A stretch of DNA of 50,689 nt from an uncultured Collinsella sp. (GTDB taxonomy: Bacteria > Actinomycetota > Coriobacteriia > Coriobacteriales > Coriobacteriaceae). Positions 46,464-50,689 of the stretch are shown piece after piece. The translations under genes and the position numbers were made by a program. Positions within the stretch are counted from its first letter, which is position 1. Every line of letters begins with the position of its first letter. The notes under the pieces were generated by a model that saw only the letters and a program-made list of their open reading frames with translations, ran no database searches and was not told the DNA's origin. Where the stretch lies: positions 1 to 50,689 of the forward strand of contig URCS01000006.1 in the NCBI GenBank assembly GCA_900546455.1. Reading direction: 5' to 3'.

Positions 46464-46492
46464 AGTATACCCGTGCAACGGGCGCCTGTCCT
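46464..46492 (-). promoter_or_regulatory. Candidate purA promoter overlapping the dnaB stop, with a palindrome in the spacer
   Basis: On the minus strand AGGACA (46487-46492) and TATACT (46464-46469) are 17 bp apart. The spacer contains CCCGTTGCACGGG, an inverted repeat with 5-bp arms around a 3-base centre, a plausible operator or RNA hairpin. AGGACAGGCG also resembles the GGGACAG core. The hexamers overlap the dnaB termination codon. Confidence 0.4.
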
Positions 46493-47882
46493 ACTCCTCG
46501 GCATGTGCCCCATCAAGCTCATAGAACTTGGTGGATGCCGGCAGGAACATCAGGTCGACGTCGCCGATCGGGCCCGAACGGTTCTTGGCCACGACGATAC
46601 GCGTAACGCCCTCGTCGGGTCGATCGTCGCGCGAGGCTTCGGCCTCGTCGGCGGAGCGGTCCAAGAACATGACGATATCGGCGTCCTGCTCGATGGAGCC
46701 CGATTCACGAAGGTCGGAAAGCTGCGGGCGCTTGCCGGTACGGGATTCGACCTGACGCGAGAGCTGCGACAGCGCGATGAGCGGAATCTTGAGCTCCTTG
46801 GCCATGATCTTCAGACCACGCGACATCTCCGAAACCTCGACGGTACGGCTCTCAGAGCGGCGTCCCGGCGGAGGACTCACCAGCTGCAGGTAGTCCAGGA
46901 TGATGATTGCCTTATCCTTGTTATGGAGCATGCGGCGGCTCTTGGCGCGAATCTCGGTCACTGTGGTGCCGGGCGTATCGTCAATCAGAATATCGAGCTT
47001 GGACAAGGTCTGCGTGGCCTCGTTGATATTGGCCCACTGCTCGGGGCTAATGCGACCCATGCGGAAGTCACTGATCGAGATCATGGCATAGGCGCAAATC
47101 AGACGCTGGGCAATTTCCTTACCCGACATCTCCAGCGAGAAGAAGCCGACGGTATAACCAGCAGCGGCAGCGTTGAGCGCCAGGTTCAGAGCGAACGACG
47201 TCTTACCTACAGCAGGACGGGCGCCGATGATGATGAGCTGGCCCTCGCGAAAACCCATGAGCATGCGGTCGAGTGACGGAAAGCCCGTGGGCACGCCCGC
47301 AGCCTGGCCACCGGCCTGGCACACTTCCTCGGCCTCGTTATAGGCCTCGACCATAAACTCGGTCAACGTCTTGTAGCTCGACTTGACCTCGCGCGCCGTA
47401 ACCTTGAGCAGCTTGCTCTCGGCCAGCTCCACGACCTCTTTGGTGTCGGTGGGGGCGTTATATGCCAGCGCGTTGATCTCGTTGGTGGCGCCGATCAGCT
47501 CGCGCAGCATCGAGTCGCGGCGAACGATGGCGGCATGGTGCTGCCAGTTGACGAGCGACAGGGTCTGACCCATCAACTCCAAAATGTACGCCTCGCCGCC
47601 CACGGCATCGAGCTTGTTGATGCTTCGCAGGTAATCGATCAGCGAGATGGAGTCGATGGGAATGCGGCTGTTGTACATATCGACCATCGCAGTATAGATG
47701 GTCTTATGAATGGGCCGGTAGAAGTCATCGGGCTGCAGCTCGACCTGGGCCTCTTCGACCACCTCGGGCGATAGCAGCATAGCGGCCAGTACATTGGCCT
47801 CTGCATCTTGGTTTTGGGGAAGACCCAACTTTGAGCCGCGGTCCTCGACCGTCAGCCCGGTCTCCCTATCGTCATATGCCAT
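46491..47882 (-). CDS. dnaB: Replicative DNA helicase
   Basis: A 463-residue hexameric helicase that unwinds DNA at the fork. The N-terminal domain (about 20-140) begins LPQNQDAEANVLAAML; the RecA-like C-terminal domain has Walker A GARPAVGKTSFALN and Walker B IIILDYLQL, then SRQVESRTGKRPQLSDLRESGSIEQDAD split over the H3 and H4 motifs. ATG 47882 with GAGG is preferred over two upstream ATGs. The rplI terminator lies in between, so it has its own promoter; the order rpsF-ssb-rpsR-rplI-dnaB-purA is conserved in many Gram-positive bacteria, often near the origin. Confidence 0.97.
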   Translation of the reverse strand: MAYDDRETGLTVEDRGSKLGLPQNQDAEANVLAAMLLSPEVVEEAQVELQPDDFYRPIHKTIYTAMVDMYNSRIPIDSISLIDYLRSINKLDAVGGEAYILELMGQTLSLVNWQHHAAIVRRDSMLRELIGATNEINALAYNAPTDTKEVVELAESKLLKVTAREVKSSYKTLTEFMVEAYNEAEEVCQAGGQAAGVPTGFPSLDRMLMGFREGQLIIIGARPAVGKTSFALNLALNAAAAGYTVGFFSLEMSGKEIAQRLICAYAMISISDFRMGRISPEQWANINEATQTLSKLDILIDDTPGTTVTEIRAKSRRMLHNKDKAIIILDYLQLVSPPPGRRSESRTVEVSEMSRGLKIMAKELKIPLIALSQLSRQVESRTGKRPQLSDLRESGSIEQDADIVMFLDRSADEAEASRDDRPDEGVTRIVVAKNRSGPIGDVDLMFLPASTKFYELDGAHAEE

Positions 47883-48042
47883 GAGCATCCTCATTCATAT
47901 CGCTTGCGAGCATCCATAGTATCAGCCACGATCCCAAAACGCGCCGCGCGCCGCCAATCATCACCGAACCAAACGGATAAACGGTCCTGTATATAGGACT
48001 TCGACGCAACGTTCACCATGACACTCACTCAGCGCAAAAAAC

Positions 48043-48075
48043 AAAAGGGCGCCCTGGTCTCCCAGAGCGCCCTTC
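48043..48075 (-). terminator. Terminator of the rpsF-ssb-rpsR-rplI operon
   Basis: On the minus strand AAGGGCGCTCTGG pairs with CCAGGGCGCCCTT around three bases, then TTGTTTTTTG. It lies about 30 bases beyond the rplI stop. Confidence 0.9.
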
Positions 48076-48106
48076 TTAGAACAAGATTGTTGCGTTGCAG
48101 CAAATG

Positions 48107-48646
48107 CTACTCGGCAGCAGCCTCAGTCTCGACCTCGGCGGTCTCGGCCTCGGCGACCTCAGCGGCCTCCTCGACCTCAGCCTCGGCAGCGAGCTCCTCG
48201 GCGGTAACGCCGACGAGAACGACAACCTCGGCCTTGATCTCGCGGTACAGCGAGATGGCAACGGTGTGGGCACCGGCAACCTTGATGGGCTTACCGAGCT
48301 CGACGCGCTTGCGGTCGATGTCCATACCGAGCTGAGCCTTGATGGCGTCAGCGACCATAGCGGCGGTAACGGAGCCAAAGAGGATGCCCTCGTCGCCGAC
48401 CTTGACGTCAACGGTGACCGTCTTGCCCTCGAAGGCAGCCTTGGTCTCGTTGGCGGTAGCCAGACGGACGGCCTCGCGCTTGGCGATGTTGTTGCGACGC
48501 TCGTCAAGCTGCTTGAGGTTGCCCTTGGTGGCGGCAACAGCGAGCTTCTTGGGGAACAGGAAGTTCTCAGCGTAACCCTGAGCGACCTCTACGACGTCAC
48601 CCTCGCCGCCCTTGCCCTTGATCTCATCGAGAAGAATAACCTTCAT
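48107..48646 (-). CDS. rplI: 50S ribosomal protein L9 with acidic C-terminal tail
   Basis: A 179-residue ribosomal protein. MKVILLDEIKGKGGEGDVVEVAQGYAENFL starts the L9 N-terminal domain (given here as a signature; the central helix and the C-terminal domain follow to about residue 150). The last 30 residues are a low-complexity tail rich in Glu and Ala (EEAAEVAEAETAEVE), absent from most L9 proteins of about 150 residues. AAGGGAG precedes ATG 48646. It is the last gene of the rpsF cluster. Confidence 0.96.
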   Translation of the reverse strand: MKVILLDEIKGKGGEGDVVEVAQGYAENFLFPKKLAVAATKGNLKQLDERRNNIAKREAVRLATANETKAAFEGKTVTVDVKVGDEGILFGSVTAAMVADAIKAQLGMDIDRKRVELGKPIKVAGAHTVAISLYREIKAEVVVLVGVTAEELAAEAEVEEAAEVAEAETAEVETEAAAE

Positions 48647-48661
48647 GATGCGTCTCCCTTC

Positions 48662-48928
48662 TTAGCCGCGGTCGCGGTTGCCACGAGAGGAAACCACGGG
48701 GACGGTGTACGGCAGGAGAGCCATCTCGCGGGCGCGCTTGATGGCGTTGGCGATGTCATGCTGATGCTGCGTGCAAGCGCCAGTGACGCGACGGGGCTTG
48801 ATCTTGCCACGGTCGGTCATGTACTTACGGAGAAGCTGAGTGTCCTTATAGTCGATGAACTCAGTGTTCTCCTTGCAGAACTGGCAGTACTTACGACGCG
48901 GCTGACGTGCAGAAAAATCATTAGCCAT
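48662..48928 (-). CDS. rpsR: 30S ribosomal protein S18
   Basis: An 88-residue ribosomal protein that pairs with S6. YCQFCKEN, YKDTQLLRKYMTDRGKI and PRRVTG are family signatures; the CxxC near residue 15 may bind zinc. The chosen start gives MANDFSARQPRRK; an upstream open frame to 48979 lacks a ribosome site. It lies 15 bases before rplI and 72 after ssb. Confidence 0.96.
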   Translation of the reverse strand: MANDFSARQPRRKYCQFCKENTEFIDYKDTQLLRKYMTDRGKIKPRRVTGACTQHQHDIANAIKRAREMALLPYTVPVVSSRGNRDRG

Positions 48929-49000
48929 GTCAAAATACCTTTCATTTGGCAACTTCGGCGAACCGAAGCCGCCTCTCACTCAAAAATAGGTGAACAACCC

Positions 49001-49453
49001 TTAGAACGGGATGTCCTCATCGTAGACGTCGACCGCGGGCGGCGTAGCCACCGGCGCGGCAGGACGTGCTGCGGGCGCGGGAGCTGCGGGGGCGTAACCG
49101 CCCTGATCGTAGCCACCCTGGCCACCACGGGAGCTCATAAACTCGATCTCATCGACGATGACCTCAAGCTTGCTCCGGCGCTGGCCGTCGCGCTCCCAAG
49201 AGCTGTAGCGCAGCTTGCCCTCGATCGCGACCTTGTTTCCCTTTGCCAGGAAACGGCTCACGGCCTCGGCGCGGGTGCCGAACATGGTGCAGTCGACAAA
49301 GTTGGGATAGTCCTCCCACTCGCCAGTCTGCGCGTTGCGGCGACGATCGTTCACGGCAACGCCAAAGGACAGAACCTGGGTTCCGCCGGCGGTGGCGCGC
49401 AGCTCGGGATCGCGGGTGAGGTTACCGGTGATGTTCACTCGATTGATGCTCAT
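49001..49453 (-). CDS. ssb: Single-stranded DNA-binding protein
   Basis: A 150-residue OB-fold protein that coats ssDNA. The core (1-108) includes NRVNITGNLTRDPELR and NFVDCTMFGTRAEAVSRFL. A Gly/Gln/Pro/Ala-rich linker leads to the C-terminal tip DEDIPF, which recruits repair and replication proteins. It lies between rpsF and rpsR, as in many Gram-positives. AGAGGAAG lies upstream of ATG 49453. Confidence 0.97.
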   Translation of the reverse strand: MSINRVNITGNLTRDPELRATAGGTQVLSFGVAVNDRRRNAQTGEWEDYPNFVDCTMFGTRAEAVSRFLAKGNKVAIEGKLRYSSWERDGQRRSKLEVIVDEIEFMSSRGGQGGYDQGGYAPAAPAPAARPAAPVATPPAVDVYDEDIPF

Positions 49454-49501
49454 AACTCACTACTTCCTCTTGGGGCACAAGCCCAGTCCAAAACGACAGT
49501 C

Positions 49502-49795
49502 TTACTCCTGGTCGTCGCGACGGACGATCATGTGGCGGACCACAGCGTCGGTGATGCGCAGGACGCGATCAAGCTCGGCGATCTGGGTAGGATCTGCGTG
49601 GAAGTTGATGAGGGTGTAGTCACCATCGGTGAGGTCGTTGATCTCGTAGGCGAGCTTGCGCTTGCCCCACTCGTCAACGGAGTCGACCTTGCCAGCGCCC
49701 TCAGCGATCGTGGTATCGATACGCTTCATAACAGCGAGACGAGTCTCGGGGTCGAGCGACGGGTCAACAAAGAACAGCAGTTCATAAGCCTTCAT
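49502..49795 (-). CDS. rpsF: 30S ribosomal protein S6
   Basis: A 97-residue ribosomal protein; MKAYELLFFVDPSLDPETR and KRKLAYEINDLTDGDYTLI are diagnostic. ATG 49795 follows AGGAGG at ideal spacing; the longer frame to 49816 runs over that ribosome site. It is the first gene of the operon and is preceded by a leader hairpin. Confidence 0.97.
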   Translation of the reverse strand: MKAYELLFFVDPSLDPETRLAVMKRIDTTIAEGAGKVDSVDEWGKRKLAYEINDLTDGDYTLINFHADPTQIAELDRVLRITDAVVRHMIVRRDDQE

Positions 49796-49821
49796 ATTGT
49801 CACCTCCTCTGGGCAAATGTG

Positions 49822-49850
49822 GCTTCAGGTCGTGAAGGTGCGCCTGAAGC
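49822..49850 (-). promoter_or_regulatory. Leader hairpin of rpsF, candidate S6:S18 autoregulatory site
   Basis: On the minus strand GCTTCAGG pairs perfectly with CCTGAAGC around 13 bases; it ends 27 bases before the start codon. S6:S18-binding hairpins occur at this position in many bacteria and control the operon. The loop lacks a clear CCG motif, so the assignment is tentative. Confidence 0.4.
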
Positions 49851-49869
49851 AGGAAAAGACTTGGTAATA

Positions 49870-50255
49870 ATATCTTTCAACCTCCTAGGCTGCAAGAATA
49901 TGCAGCTACAACCTCATGACCTCCACATATGCCCATACTCGCACGACGTTTCATGCGCATTCCAACCAAATGCTGACCAAAAGCTTGACGGATCTGTGGA
50001 CAAGATACGGTGCCGTGAGGACAAGCTGAGCCAAGTCGCAGGTCAACGGGCGCATGGTTGTGGTCGCAAAATGCATACCAGTGGCCCACAGCACCACCCA
50101 AAGATTTTTAAATTCATTGCCAAATCGCTTATAAATACCCCTTTTGAACAATTGAGTTGATCAACTACGCTGGTCGGAAGCCGTTTTTTGGCATCTCAAA
50201 CCCCGCTGCAACGCCAAACGCGGCCAAGCGTTTTAAAAAATGCCAACTTTTCTGT
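49870..50255. other. Gene-free stretch between rpsF and tRNA-Ser
   Basis: No convincing gene here; two short minus-strand frames have no ribosome site or recognisable product. The AT-rich part near 50100-50150 probably holds the rpsF promoter, which I cannot place. CTGTGGACAA at 49992-50001 resembles one DnaA box (TTGTCCACAG) but is single. Confidence 0.5.
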
Positions 50256-50283
50256 TTGCACTTTGCGATTCCTCGTGTATACT
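50256..50283 (+). promoter_or_regulatory. Promoter of the tRNA-Ser genes
   Basis: TTGCAC (50256-50261) and TATACT (50278-50283) are 16 bp apart and end 16 bases before the first tRNA, a close match to the housekeeping consensus. Confidence 0.8.
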
Positions 50284-50299
50284 GACTTTCGCATTTAAC

Positions 50300-50390
50300 G
50301 GAGAGTTGTCCGAGTGGCCGAAGGAGCACGATTGGAAATCGTGTAGGCGTCAAAAGCGTCTCCAGGGTTCAAATCCCTGACTCTCCGCCA
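50300..50390 (+). tRNA. tRNA-Ser (anticodon GGA)
   Basis: A 91-base class II tRNA with encoded CCA. Acceptor GGAGAGT pairs with ACTCTCC; anticodon stem CACGA/TCGTG encloses TTGGAAA; the long variable arm and the TTCAAAT T-loop are clear. It decodes UCC and UCU. Confidence 0.97.
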
Positions 50391-50399
50391 GTTAATTCC

Positions 50400-50430
50400 A
50401 AAGCAGGCCTTCGAGCCTGCTTTGTTTTTA
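50400..50430 (+). terminator. Terminator between the two tRNA-Ser genes
   Basis: AAAGCAGGC pairs perfectly with GCCTGCTTT around CTTCGA, followed by GTTTTTA. The second tRNA gene begins eight bases later, so it needs readthrough or its own promoter, which is not visible. Confidence 0.85.
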
Positions 50431-50438
50431 CCCCACGC

Positions 50439-50529
50439 GGAGGGGTGGCAGAGTGGTTGAATGCGGCGGTCTCGAAAACCGTTTGGCCTGTATAAGGTCA
50501 CGAGGGTTCGAATCCCTCCTCCTCCGCCA
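50439..50529 (+). tRNA. tRNA-Ser (anticodon CGA)
   Basis: A 91-base class II tRNA with encoded CCA. Acceptor GGAGGGG pairs with CTCCTCC (one G-U); anticodon stem GCGGT/ACCGT encloses CTCGAAA; TTCGAAT is the T-loop. It decodes UCG, a frequent serine codon in this GC-rich genome. Confidence 0.97.
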
Positions 50530-50540
50530 TTTTGGTTGAG

Positions 50541-50572
50541 AAAGCTCCCAGATCGGGGGCTTTTTTCTTTTA
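50541..50572 (+). terminator. Terminator after tRNA-Ser (CGA)
   Basis: AAAGCTCCC pairs with GGGGGCTTT (one G-U type mismatch) around a short loop, followed by TTTCTTTT. Confidence 0.9.
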
Positions 50573-50592
50573 AGTCCCTTACAAGCAAATAC

Positions 50593-50617
50593 GGCAGAGG
50601 AGGAGGGATTCGAACCC
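50593..50617 (-). repeat. Inverted copy of the 3' end of tRNA-Ser (CGA)
   Basis: These 25 bases are the reverse complement of 50504-50528 (T-arm and acceptor 3' strand) with one mismatch. No complete tRNA is present on the minus strand. It may be a relic of a rearranged tRNA or of an integration event to the right of the window. Confidence 0.6.
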
Positions 50618-50639
50618 GCCAGGGCGCAAAGCGTAATCA

Positions 50640-50664
50640 AAACCACCCCTAAAAGGGGTGGTTT
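50640..50664. terminator. Perfect hairpin near the right window edge
   Basis: AAACCACCCCT (50640-50650) pairs perfectly with AGGGGTGGTTT (50654-50664), loop AAA. It is probably a terminator for a gene beyond the window. Confidence 0.55.
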
Positions 50665-50689
50665 GCTCTTAGGGTATAACCCTTGGATT

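Noticed and set aside
49992..50001. A chromosome origin near rpsF based on a DnaA-box-like sequence
   Set aside because: Only one near-match is present and there is no dnaA, dnaN or AT-rich unwinding region.
49877..50151. Two short minus-strand frames upstream of rpsF
   Set aside because: No ribosome site, no family features, and codon use unlike the neighbouring genes.
50295..50646. Short minus-strand frames over the two tRNA genes (products such as RRRDSNPRDL)
   Set aside because: They are well-known artefacts of translating the reverse strand of tRNA-Ser genes.

Overview
The window looks like a chromosomal segment of a high-GC, Gram-positive Coriobacteriia gut commensal, most likely Collinsella or a close relative. 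The reasons are the strong G/C bias at third codon positions, a membrane-embedded LuxR-type regulator of the kind common in Coriobacteriia, LPxTG-like wall-anchored proteins beside a class B sortase, and intergenic palindromes carrying a GGGACAG core. This assignment is inference from gene content and style; no 16S gene is present.

Layout, left to right. (1) 1-6.9 kb, mostly + strand: a truncated ECF transporter T component (- strand), then glmU, prs, pth and an nfnAB-like flavoprotein pair. (2) 7.0-11.2 kb: an unusual repeat array, a three-repeat sortase-anchored surface protein and a divergent membrane LuxR regulator, with a perfect inverted repeat between the two genes. (3) 11.3-25 kb, mostly - strand: a four-gene polar amino acid ABC transporter with a cytidylate-kinase-like gene, yqeY, a PrsA/SurA-like foldase, a PTS EIIA, purN-purM-purF, a CmpB-like membrane protein (+), a MoaE-like protein, a sortase and purE. 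(4) 25-35 kb, accessory: a 2,136-residue multidomain GH31 glycosidase with a sorting signal, a MITE-like element, a RelE/Phd toxin-antitoxin pair, a DUF4143-type ATPase with clustered inverted repeats upstream, and a broken wall-anchor gene. (5) 35-50 kb, - strand housekeeping: carAB, a membrane protein of unknown function, an ABC exporter, a Nudix hydrolase, purD, purA, dnaB and the rpsF-ssb-rpsR-rplI cluster. Two tRNA-Ser genes (GGA, CGA) close the window on the + strand.

Functional themes. Purine synthesis is represented by prs (PRPP supply), purF, purM, purN, purE, purD and purA, in separate short units rather than one operon. glmU supplies UDP-GlcNAc for the wall. The glycosidase, the surface protein, the sortase and the PrsA-like foldase together suggest active display of proteins on the cell wall and use of host or dietary glycans. 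The most unusual non-coding signals are a four-copy alternating-orientation repeat array with an exact 40-bp period (7034-7168), at least ten palindromes that share a GGGACAG core but have different stems, a 200-bp nested palindrome (4280-4479) and a 204-bp element with 24-bp perfect terminal inverted repeats (32106-32309).
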